From: Symsagittifera roscoffensis
Taxonomy: Eukaryota; Xenacoelomorpha; Acoela; Convolutidae
Length of the DNA: 64,000 bases
Assembly (NCBI RefSeq): GCF_963678635.1
Contig: NC_087062.1
Coordinates: forward strand, 54,696,473-54,760,472
Reading direction: 5' to 3'
The notes under the pieces were generated by a model. That model was not told the origin of the DNA and searched no databases. It saw only the letters and a program-made list of their open reading frames with translations. Below, piece by piece: positions 24,711 to 36,120 of the stretch. The first letter of the stretch is position 1; every line of letters begins with the position of its first letter. A program made the translations under genes and the position numbers.

Positions 24711-25145
24711 AGTAAATATTTATATAAAATGCAGTTATACTTAAGACCATTCTATGACATTCTTAGACAACAAAATAATTTTGAATGGTCAACAGAACAT
24801 CAAACACGATTTGAAAAAATCAAAAAATTTCGCACCGAACAAATTTCAAACACAATTCCAGATCCCAATCAACCATTTTATGCAATGTGCGATGTTTCGA
24901 ACTTTGGCATCGGTGCAGCATTACTACAATCTCACAACGGAACGAATAAAATGAACCTCATATCACCAAATTCTCACCTATTTACACAAGCTGAATTACG
25001 ACTCTCTATTTTTATGAGAGAATGCACAGCTATAATGTATACTCTTTCAGGATATGATTTTTTGATACTTAGATCAAAACATCCAACAGTTTTATTTACG
25101 GATCACAATCCTATAATATTTTTTTTACACAAAAACCAAATCTAA
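24492..25145 (+). CDS. Chimeric ORF: env fragment fused to RT tail/RNase H
   Basis: A 217-codon uninterrupted frame. Residues 1-73 are the Cys part of env (LPCKNDQGHCDPKTRTQATI). At 24711 it passes in frame into the RT thumb and RNase H (SKYLYKMQL, then CDVSNFGIGAALLQ, MRECTAIMYTL and LFTDHNPI). All three visible RNase H acidic residues are present. It is a product of rearrangement inside element A. There is no evidence for expression, but it is one of the longest intact frames in the element. Confidence 0.6.
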   Translation: MFFDWKIQLEKTQLTHDLKDDTILHQGIRLPCKNDQGHCDPKTRTQATIVWFHEETCTNFQVAKIHARMIKFHSKYLYKMQLYLRPFYDILRQQNNFEWSTEHQTRFEKIKKFRTEQISNTIPDPNQPFYAMCDVSNFGIGAALLQSHNGTNKMNLISPNSHLFTQAELRLSIFMRECTAIMYTLSGYDFLILRSKHPTVLFTDHNPIIFFLHKNQI

Positions 25146-27151
25146 ACCATAAAGTTTACAGATTTTAATTAATTTTAATGAAATTTCCAAACTTACACAC
25201 AGTATGGACAACAGGAAAAAACCTTGCAATACCTGATACTCTTAGTAGAAATACACCACTTGAACTACCAACAAGAAAAACAACAGTTGAAATACCACAA
25301 AATACAAAATTCTATCTCGCTATGAAAGATGAAACATCACCACGATTGGAATGTAATTATGCAGTAAAAACTGACATAGATCAATCACAAATAAACAATC
25401 TACAATAGTTTCCACTATCTTTAGATTAACAAAACAACCACTATGAAGTTGATTTACTAAGTACATCTACATTTAAGCCGATTCCATGTTCACATTGGAT
25501 CAAAAATAATACTCAACAAAAGCGAATTAGTTTACAACCACATCAACAGGACCCATTCCCTTTAATAGAAAGGAAAATCTAACTGATACATTAAACTTAT
25601 CAGGACCGTTACCAAATGACTCAACATACACGATAAATCAAATTTTTAGTCTACATGACCCACTTGAAACAATACCCCTATCAAAGATAGAAGTAGAAAA
25701 CATTTTCCTACCAACAACAGAAAAAATTACATTTTTTCAAATCCATCTAAAATGTTTACTTCTCAAATGCACCAATTTGGATTAAAATATTATGCAGCAA
25801 TTGTATAATATGCCAGTTAAATAAACCCTACCCAAATCAAAAACAAATTGCAGAAAAACAAGATTTTAAAGGACAAAGTCTATATTTTAATCATAGAATC
25901 TCATTTGACACAAAAGGACCAATTTCACCATCCTCAGAAGGAAACTCATATATAATGGTCATAGTTGATGCAATTACGCACTATGTAGCAATCAACCCAG
26001 TACCCCACTGAAATGCTTATTATGCATAAACAACACTCTACGAACACTGGATAGCTAATTTCGGATTACCCGAAAAACTAGTCACAGACAATGGCACTGA
26101 GTTTATTAACAACGAAATTATCACATTATGCCACTTATATAATATTAAACATGAACAACGTACATCTCATGCACCTTGGACAAATGGTTTAGTCGAAGGT
26201 ATGAACCGTTCATTACAAGAGTATCTCAGATGTATCATTAATGGAAATGATACACGATATACCGAATGGTCAACAGATGTAAAATTAATTCCCTTAGCCT
26301 CTTATTAACAAAATAAAACAACACTAGGAATGTCACCATATGAAATGGTTTTTAACCAATAACCACGAAAACCAATAATGTTTACAGCAAATGCCCATAA
26401 AAATGCACAAGGTTTTTGTCAACCGAATGAAGATTCAGTTTGTTACAACTTACCACTACATACCCTTGATGAAGATCACTTTCATGATCCACAAACTTTA
26501 AAATTAGCTTTCGGTACACACACCAAATGGATTTTTAATAGAGATAAAAAACATAAAGAAAGTTATCAAAAAACAACAAAAAAATCGTTACAAAGACAAA
26601 ACATAAATAACCAATTCAATTCACGCTTCTCACCAGCAACAGATTTAAAAATTGGAATATTTGTTTGAATTCCAACCGTCACAACATAAAAAGGAATTTC
26701 CAAAAAATTACAACCACTCCGAAAAGGACCATTTCATATAATTGATAAACCCACTGATGTAACATAAAAACTTACTGACTCAAGTAAAAAAGAAATTGTT
26801 CAGCATCGAAAAAACCAATTACCTTAATATCTAAAGGAATACGCACTTCGTGAACTAACTCAATTACATTCTTTTACAGGTTTAAAATTTGTTCAAAACA
26901 ATTCGGAAATTAAACAGAATCAAAACACTGACAACAATATGAATTCAAAACCGACCAAACAAAAAGAATTAGCTCACCGAAAATCTTCTTGACCAGAAAC
27001 AGAAATATCTCAAAAAGAAAGAAAAAATAGGAAAAAGACAGAAAAAATTATACCACAGGATCAAAAAGAGAAATTTGAACATAGAGAATCATCACGACTT
27101 AGTAGCCAACCACGAAAAAATTATAAAACATTCATTCCACAATCTAAAATA
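24711..27151 (+). pseudogene. pol copy 2 (RNase H and integrase)
   Basis: Collinear with 15399-17850 of pol copy 1 but lacking gag, protease and the RT palm. RNase H is open. The integrase carries VTDNGTEF and VEGMNRSLQ, with nonsense codons at 26009 (TGA), 26306 (TAA) and 26666 (TGA), all shared with copy 1. The GPY position reads GPF. It ends at 27151 and is joined to a small-ORF/env unit that lacks the usual 590-bp spacer. Confidence 0.8.
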
Positions 27152-28156
27152 GATAAACTCAAACAAATATTTTCAATTTTTCTCATAAAACTTTTCAACT
27201 TTCTCAAATTTTACTTATTATTTTTAGCTGATACCCTAGAAACCTTAATAATTCTTCTGATAATTTTTTGCAATATTTTTCTAATTTTTTTTCCTTATTC
27301 GAAGTATATTAATATCTTTCCACAATCCTTGATAACCTCCTCAGGTATGATAATTCAATAACTATTTAAATGTTTCGAAACCTATTTAGTAGAACCAATG
27401 TTTTTCTAACATTCATAATTTTTCTCATTTTTTTAACATCACTCATAATGACAGTATGCAAATGTAAAAAAAAAGGCAGTCATCACATTTGCATTAGCAA
27501 TCATTCTCTTATTTCTTTTTCTTGAAGAATACTATTGTAATAATAATAAATTTTTATCTTAAAAAATTCAACTCTAAAAACTTTTCCAAAATTGCAAATC
27601 AACAACCCCCAAACCAGTCCCCACCGACAACATCCCAAGAAAACCCAATAACACCAACGATTCCCAAAATCTCCAATCAAGCACACGCATTTCTTTCCAA
27701 GACAATCCATATACCTTTGATGAAAGACACGCAGGAACATCCGAACCATTAGAACCAATTGTTCGTCAAGCACCTTTGAGCGAACCACAATACGAACCAA
27801 CATATAACATATACCTACATCTACAACAAGATCTTAACAGAGTAAGACACATTAGTCAAAACCAAAATACACTTGAAAAAAATAGACAAATTATACATCC
27901 AAGACGAAACAGAAATTTGCAAACTCCCAGATTTCATTTAAATTTACCTCAATCACCAACACCAAATCCTTTAGACCTTTCTAGGAGCACACTACCAGAT
28001 ACTCCCTCAACTGCTTCACAACAAAGCACTTCAAATATTTCATCAGACTGCATAGGTTCAACTCCCACATCAGAACAAAGCCGAGAAAATCCTTTTAATC
28101 TCCCACCAGCAACTACAGAACGTCTTCCATATTGGGTAACGCACACCTACACTCAA
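27152..28156 (+). pseudogene. env copy 4, N-terminal part only
   Basis: Begins inside the small membrane ORF ('gataaactcaaacaaatattttcaa') and covers the Pro-rich env N-terminus. ORF 27776-28162 contains SEPQYEPTYNIYLHLQQDL and ends in LPYWVTHTYTQ. At 28156 it jumps to RT within a short match (TCAAAGATGAA against TCAAGGTGAA). Confidence 0.7.
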
Positions 28157-30051
28157 AGATGAAATGTTCACAGTTCTAGAAAAATATCATCAAATATTAC
28201 AGAACGAAAACATGAGAGTATCCCCAGACAAATCATATTTTTTCTTAACACGCGTAAAATTTCTTGGACACATTATAGAGAAAAACACTATAACCCCAAT
28301 GAAATCACGCATAGATGCAATCCGAAAAGTTCAGCCACCTACAAACAAAAAGAAAACTCAAGAATTCCTTGGAATGTTAAAATTCTTAAGTAAATATTTA
28401 TATAAAATGCAGTTGTACTTAAGACCATTCTATGACATTCTTAGACAACAAAATAATTTTGAATGGTCAACAGAACATCAAACACGATTTGAAAAAATCA
28501 AAAAATTTCGCACCGAACAAATTTCAAACACAATTCCAGATCCCAATCAACCATTTTATGCAATGTGCGATGTTTCGAACTTTGGCATCGGTGCAGCATT
28601 ACTACAATCTCACAACGGAACGAATAAAATGAACCTCATATCACCAAATTCTCACCTATTTACACAAGCTGAATTACGACTCTCTATTTTTATGAGAGAA
28701 TGCACAGCTATAATGTATACTCTTTCAGGATATGATTTTTTGATACTTAGATCAAAACATCCAACAGTTTTATTTACGAATCACAATCCTATAATATTTT
28801 TTTTACACAAAAACCAAATCTAAACCATAAAGTTTACAGATTTTAATTAATTTTAATGAAATTTCCAAACTTACACACAGTATGGACAACAGGAAAAAAC
28901 CTTGCAATACCTGATACTCTTAGTAGAAATACACCACTTGAACTACTAGTCACAGACAATGGCACTGAGTTTTTTAACAACGAAATTATCACATTATGCC
29001 ACTTATATAATATTAAACATGAACAACGTACATCTCATGTACCTTGGACAAATGGTTTAGTCGAAGGTATGAACCGTTCATTACAAGAGTATCTCAGATG
29101 TATCATTAATGGAAATGATACACGATATACCGAATGGTCAACAGATGTAAAATTATTTCCCTTAGCCTATTATTAACAAAATAAAACAACACTAGGAATG
29201 TCACCATATGAAATGGTTTTTAACCAATAACCACGAAAACCAATAATGTTTACAGCAAATGCCCATAAAAATGCACAAGGTTTTTGTCAACCGAATGAAG
29301 ATTCAGTTTGTTACAACTTACCACTACATACCCTTGATGAAGATCATTTTCATGATGCACAAACTTTAAAATTAGCTTCCGGTACACAAACCAAATGGAT
29401 TTTTAATAGAGATAAAAAACATAAAGAAAGTTATCAAAAAACAACAAAAAAATTGTTACAAAGACAAAACATAAATAACCAATTCAATTCACGCTTCTCA
29501 CCAGCAACAGATTTAAAAATTGGAATATTTGTTTGAATTCCAACCGTCACAACATAAAAAGGAATTTCCAAAAAATTACAACCACTCCGAAAAAGACCAT
29601 ATCATATAATTGATAAACCCACTGATGTAACATAAAAACTTACTGACTCAAGTAAAAAAGAAATTGTTCAGCATCAAAAAAACCAATTACCTTATTATCT
29701 AAAGGAACACGCACTTCGTGAACTAACTCAATTACATTCTTTTACAGGTTTAAAATTTGTTCAAAACAATTCAGAAATTAAACAGAATCAAAACACTGAC
29801 AAACATATGAATTCAAAACCGACCCAACAAAAAGAACTAGCTCACCAAAAATCTTCTTGACCAAAAACAGAAATATCTCAAAAAGAAAGAAAAAATAGGA
29901 AAAAGACAGAAAAAATTCTACCAAAGGATCAAAAAGAGAAATTTGAACATAGAGAATCATCACGACTTAGTAGCCAACCACGAAAAAATTATAAAACATT
30001 CATTCCACAATCTAAAATATTGAAGATAGTTAAATCTCGAAAACAACTTTA
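28157..30051 (+). pseudogene. pol copy 3, internally deleted
   Basis: Starts in RT after the catalytic box (ORF 28164-28823, 219 codons) and includes RNase H. The third acidic motif reads LFTNHNPI: Asp to Asn, codon AAT at 28779. Near 28947 about 820 bp are missing and the RNase H/linker frame continues in frame into the integrase VTDNGTEF block (ORF 28856-29176), fusing two domains and losing the first integrase Asp and the zinc head. TAA 29174 and TGA 29534 are shared with copies 1 and 2. The GPY box reads RPY. Confidence 0.8.
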
Positions 30052-30639
30052 ATTTTTATTACTAATCTTCTTCTTTTTAATCATTTTGAACATACACATT
30101 TTCAAAATAACATGCTGAAAAACACTTGAACAGATCTAGTTCAAAATCACCCAATATAAATCATTCCGAATCATCACATTAATTATAATAACACGACTTT
30201 ATTAGCCAACAAATATTCACCTCCAAGCATAACTATAACTACAACTTCAAAACCTCCAGGTCAAAAATAAGCAAACCGCTACAAATTAACAACTAAAATA
30301 AAAACAATCTCAATATTACAACCCTCCCTTGTCAAGCAGTACAAAGATCAACAATGTGTTCCCAATCTAAACCTCAAACCCCCCCCCCCAGAAAAAATAT
30401 TAAATAAACCTAAAGACCAAAAAGCACATGATCATTTAACCTAAAGTACAAATACTACCTAGATACTCCCAAAAATTCCATTAAAAAAAAGAAGAACTCC
30501 CGACACCATAAAATAACCCCTCAACAAAATTTGCTAAAACCCAACCCACTTGTCAAAAAATCAAAAAAAAATCCGACCACACTCGATATTAGCCCCAAAA
30601 AGTTTTAAAAAAGTTTCGACAAAACGAATCATTTCTTAA
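30052..30639 (+). other. pol-env spacer, copy 2
   Basis: Collinear with 17870-18462, including a C-run near 30369. No ORF. Confidence 0.6.
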
Positions 30640-30981
30640 ATGCTTCTTTTTGCGACGGTCGATAAACTCAAACAAATATTTTCAATTTTTCTCATAAAAC
30701 TTCCTAACTTTCTCAAATTTTACTTATTATTTTTAGCTGATACCCTAGAAACCTTAATAATTCTTCTGATAATTTTTTGCATTATTTTTCTAATTTTTTA
30801 TTCCTTATTCAAAGTATATTAATATCTTTCCACAATCCTTGATAACCTCCTCAGGTATGGTAACTCAATAACTATTTAAATGTTTCGAAACCTATTTAGT
30901 AGAACCAATGTTTTTCTACTATTCATAATTTTTCTCACATTTTTAACATCACTCATAATGACAGTATGCAAATGTATAAAA
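30640..30981 (+). CDS. Small two-helix membrane ORF, copy 5
   Basis: ORF 30640-30822 (60 codons) ends in a 25-residue helix of Leu/Ile/Phe (DTLETLIILLIIFC...). After TAA the frame region 30880-30981 adds a second hydrophobic segment (VFLLFIIFLTFL). In element B the corresponding stretch reads through both segments without the TAA (about 55250-55500, minus), so the original product was probably one small protein with two membrane segments encoded between pol and env. Size and hydrophobicity recall viroporin-like accessory proteins, but that is analogy only. I do not recognise the family. Confidence 0.5.
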
Positions 30982-33900
30982 ATGGCAATCATCACAATTG
31001 CATTAGCAATCATTCTCTTATTTCTTTTTCTTGAAGAATACTATAGTAATAATAAATTTTCATCTTAAAAAAATTCAACTCTAAAAACTTTTCCAAAATT
31101 GCAAATCAACAAACCCCACACCAGTCCCCGCCGACAACATCCCAAGAAAACCCAATAACACCTACAATTCCCAAAATCTCCAATCATGCACACGCATTTC
31201 TTTCCAAGACAATCCATATACCTTTGAAGAAAGATACGCACGATTATCCGAAACATTAGAACCAGTTGTTCGCCAAGCAACTTTGAGCGAACCACAATAC
31301 GAACGAACATATAACATATACCTACATCTACAACAATATCTTAACAGAGTAAGACACAATAGTCAAAACCAAAATACACTTGAAATAAATAAGCAAATTA
31401 TACATACAAGACGAAACAGAAATTTTCAAACTCCCAGAGTTCATTTTAATTTACCTCAGTCACCAACACCAAATCCTATAGACCTTTCTAGTAGCACACT
31501 ACCAGATACTCCCTCAACTGCTTCACAACAAAGCGCTTTAAACATTCCATCAGACTACATAGGTTCAACTCCCACATCAGAACAAATCCGAGAGAATCCT
31601 CTTAAACTTCCACCAGCAACTACAGAACGTCTTCCATATTGGGTAACGCACACCTACACTCAAGGTGAACGAAATTTAGTAAACGACCGAACTGACGTTT
31701 CATCTGATACAATACTAACAACATTACCAGAAACATTTACCCTTCCTTCAACACCTTCTTCTTGTCAAATATCATCAACACTTTTTCCCCTAAATTTTTC
31801 TACAAATCTTGATTCACGATATCAAGAACAACCATCTAATTAAATACCACTACGGTTAGATTGGAATACATTTGTAGCACCTCCACCATTTTTTAGTCAA
31901 CATCAAGAAAGTAGCAGACTACACAACTGGGCATTAAATAGATTACAATATAGACAAGATATCCACAAAGATATCCAAGAACTTACATCCAAATACTTCA
32001 ACAAAATAGTCTCACACTAAAATTCGAAACCACAGTAAGACTAAAAAAACATTGTTCAACGCCCATTTCCATTAGCTCTTCCAAACATAACCGCTCAATC
32101 TTTACCTTCCCCATTTATAACAACCGAAATATTATATAAATACTATAGATATACTAAAAAGACAATCGGATACATCATTTTTTATAACCCATAATCAGGA
32201 TTGTCATACACATGTATATTCTAAAGATATTCACATGTCAGCACCTTCTTTTTCTTATTTTTTCCGAATCAAATCAAAATCCTTCTCCTCGCACAGGACC
32301 ACAGGATCTACTTAGTAACACACTACGATTGTGAAGAAAACGAACAAAAACACTACATAAATATGCTATCAATCAAGTAACCCACTGTGAATCCAAACCA
32401 CAAGCTATAGAAACCACAAAATAAAGCTATGTTTTGCTCAAAAGCGCGAGCAACTACACTAACAGGATACAAATTTACAGCAACATTTTTCGATAAGAAT
32501 GTACATTGTTCATAAGTTTCAAACGAAATAACAACAGACGAAACCATGAATCTTTTTACCAAAGTAACATCAAAAGATTATCACACCTCAGCCCTGAAGA
32601 CTGTAAAAATGAAATAAAAAGATTGAACCTCACACCAAATAAAGGCACAAATAGAAAAATTGTAAATTTTCAAGTTTTTCCAGACTCAGCACATCAAGCC
32701 GAACTCGAAAAAAACCAAGGTCACATACGACTATATACAAAATTTCCCTTCCATGGATCACATGGAAGGTTAACATATGATCTTCATGATAAAAATTGGA
32801 TACCACACATTGGAATAAATAATCCCTCAAACTGCAAAGCAGATACAAAAAATAAAGGATACCAAGAAATAAGGTTTTTCGATTCGAAAGTACAATTTGA
32901 AAAAATACAACTTACACGCAACTTAAAAAATGACACAATAATCTACCAAGGAATCAGACTCCCTTGCAAAAACGACCAAGGACATTGCAATCCTACAACA
33001 CGCACACAAGCAACCATTGTTTGGTTTCCCGAAGAACTCTGCATAATTTTTCAAGTAGCAAAAATACACGCTAGAATGATTAAATTTCACCAAAAACACT
33101 TTATTGAATCAACCCCGTTCAAAGATGTAAGCGTTGACCAAATTAGACCTACTAATAATAAGTTTAGAAACATCCACAAAATAGAGAATAAAATTACACG
33201 TTTCCAAATATACCAGAAACAGAACTTACATGCAAATACAACAAACCACTTTATCAAACACAACAATCAGAAACTTTTGTCGAAAACGAAGACGGTTTTG
33301 ACATGAATACAGGTAAAATAATCATACACCAAATGGCTACATCTCACTCATATACTGATGAAAACTCATACGTTTCAGTAAAGTTTCAAAAGAATGCAGC
33401 AAGAACCGGTGGAAAACTAAAACCACAAGATACAGAAAGTACGCGTTTACAAGAACTATCACTCATGAACAGCACATATCTAGGCGCAATTCATTATGAA
33501 ATACACTTAGACATGAAATTAGACAACACAATAATTAGAATTTTTCAAGAAATGTCATTATCAGAACTAGAAACACTACACCAATTATGTGAACTCGAAA
33601 GAACGCAGATTCTACAATCACTCGCACTAGCAGTTCTAAAAATACCATATGCAGGATACTTATTATCCTGAAATAGATCAAATTGCATTGGTTATGAAGG
33701 AGACATTTTATGGTATTACACTTGTACCAAAAAAAGTATCACCTTTGTATGTTTTTGAAGATAAACGATGTAACAAAGAATCCCAATATTGTACAAAAAT
33801 AAAGTACATTTTATTGATACACTCGCACGAAGATTTAGTTTTTGGGATACAGCAGTCCCATTTGGATCAAAAAATAGCCACAATGTTGTACAATTAAGCC

Positions 33901-34836
33901 TCGACGAGGATAAATACTATCTACTCACACCATATCCAACACTGATGCAACCAATAAAAAATTTTTTACCTGAAAGTATAAGAGATATTGCCCGGAATCC
34001 GAATATCGATTTACAATCGATCGGCATCTACTCAAAATCAGACATACAACACCACATTCCTACACAACAATTTCAGGAACTACTCACAAAAATGGACACA
34101 ATCTAACGACAATCAATAGATCAAAATTTACGCAAACTTGCCAAAACAGCAGGTTTTTCAGACATTTACGCACCAGATTACGGCGGATATCTTAAAGACA
34201 TTAAAGATTACATTTATTTAAATGGTGAAAAATATCGACCGCAGGATATATCACCAATCAATATTTTTAGTTTTGTAATACTGAAAAACGAACTTTTTGC
34301 CTTTCTAGGATGGCCCTATTACATCTTAGAAAGATTGACTATTTTATACGCAATGTTTAATAACCGGATTACTTTTCTCGTTATTGAAAGATATCTATAA
34401 CACATGCGCAATACATACACAAGTAAACAGACAAGCAAGCGTAGCACGTATACTTTTTGCAGGAATTTTTGGAAATTTTTCTACATCAAAAAACAAAATA
34501 TTTTAAGATGCACAAATAAAAGAATGTAAAAGAAAGAACAAAAATATCAACTACATCAAACACATATGATGAATCACAACACAATACAAACGCATCACCC
34601 GCAGCACCATCATTACCAAATTTAAATCATAATCACCCATTATCACTAGTACCACGAAATTTTAGAAAACTAGCACTCACAAATATTACAAGTTTAAGAC
34701 CTAATTATACACAAAGTCCAATTCACCATTTGTAACACAACAATCTCAAAGTGCCGATACATATGAAAAAATAATTGAACAGCCCCATACCACAAAGTTT
34801 CGATCTCAGAACAATCATTTTTTTAGCCCACGATCA
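30982..34836 (+). pseudogene. env copy 5, the only full-length env region of element A
   Basis: Starts at ATG 30982 with a hydrophobic segment (MAIITIALAIILLFLFLEEYY), a signal or anchor. A Pro/Thr/Ser-rich N-part follows (ORF 31283-31843). Next comes the Cys part in ORF 32506-33306 (IRLPCKNDQGHCNPTTRTQ then ATIVWFPEELC), and a helical segment with SELETLHQLCELERTQILQS (33303-33671). ORF 33789-34106 leads to a C-terminal membrane segment (FLGWPYYILERLTILYAMF, about 34306) and a polar tail. Stops and frame changes separate these. Arrangement and membrane segments fit an envelope glycoprotein, but I cannot assign it to a fusion-protein class. The original end overlapped the ORF4 start, now ATCA at 34833. 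Confidence 0.65.
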
Positions 34837-36120
34837 GCCGACAAGTTGGACCCCTTCTCCGCTCAATTTTCCATCCAGCCAATCTCCGAAACCCCATTCC
34901 CGTCATCCCACTTTTTGCTTTCCGGCCACGTGAATCACCCCATATTAACAGATCATCCGTCATGGATTCTGATGCTAACTCAGACATCACAGTTTTTCAC
35001 ACAATTTCCCAATTGGAAAATTCAGATTTAGAATTATCGTCAACCATAGCGTCATCAAACCCACCAACTCCCACAACTTCTACAGATTTCACCCCTTCTT
35101 TAGCCCAACCCTCAACATCAACCCAATCATCATCCACTACTAACCGTGCATACAGAACCTTCAAAAGAAAATTTCCCAATCATCCGTTTCCCTTCAAACC
35201 CGGAATAGCCCGAGACTACATAAACCACCCTGACCATACAAATACTAGCCAAATTCTCCAATTATATTTACCCCTCTTCCCTCAATATACATTTAATCAC
35301 TCCGACCCTAATACTGAACAACCCCACTTTGTCGATGAGCATGTATTAATCCCCACACTCCTTTGGACATCATATTATTTTTTCTCAAACCCACTTTGTT
35401 TACCACTCACTAACACACCGCAAGAAATAGAAAGAAATAAAAATGACCTTTTCAGACTAACTACAGCACTAACACCTCGACAATTTACACACGTAGGATA
35501 CAAAAAACTATTAAAAATGTTCAACGCACCCCGAGCTAATGAGTATTCCATCGAGAACTATGACCATAATATCATCCGACCTAACCAAGACCAATTCCTC
35601 GACGACGACAAGTTCGCTAACCCGCATATTCTTACAAATTTATTTTGACTTACATGCACCATCACGAAAATTCCATCACCGATATCAATTCATTGACTTC
35701 AAATACACATCACCGTTTTTTCTTAATTTCACATATTGCATTAAAAATACTAACTTTCAAGGCATCTTCCGTAACTATAACCCTATAACCCAAATGTATA
35801 TATTTTGTCCACTAACCAAGACTTTCAATGTAGAAAAATCCCGACCACTAATTGTCCTGCATGAATACATACAACCTGTCGAAGTTTCAATTTTAGAATT
35901 TATCAACAATAATAAATATAACCATAAGCTTTTTAACCTATTTTAGAACACAACGCATGAATTTTCCATTGGCACTGAAGAACTAAAGACCATTAAAGCA
36001 CTCCAATTGCTTTGGCCACTGCTTCATACTAAAAACATCATTCGCATGTTAGCAAAGCTACTAACCACATTTGATGCTATACACGATATCTTCCCTCATG
36101 GATTCTTTCCCGATGACTAA
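34833..36120 (+). pseudogene. ORF4 of element A, unknown conserved protein downstream of env
   Basis: A fourth gene between env and the 3' LTR. The frame from 34833 is open to 35648, and a frame change leads to 35539-35946, then TAG, then about 57 more similar codons to TAA 36118. The start codon position is ATC; elements B and C have ATG there (MSRQ). N-terminal residues are Ser/Thr/Pro-rich and probably disordered. The C-terminal part is well conserved in all three elements: a Tyr-Asp-His segment (SIENYDHNIIRPN), SPFFLNFTYCIKNTNFQGIF, PLIVLHEYIQPVE, and LLWPLLHTKN. No enzyme motif, zinc site or membrane helix is evident, and no family is recognised. Its conservation across diverged copies indicates it was functional when the elements were active. 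Confidence 0.6.
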
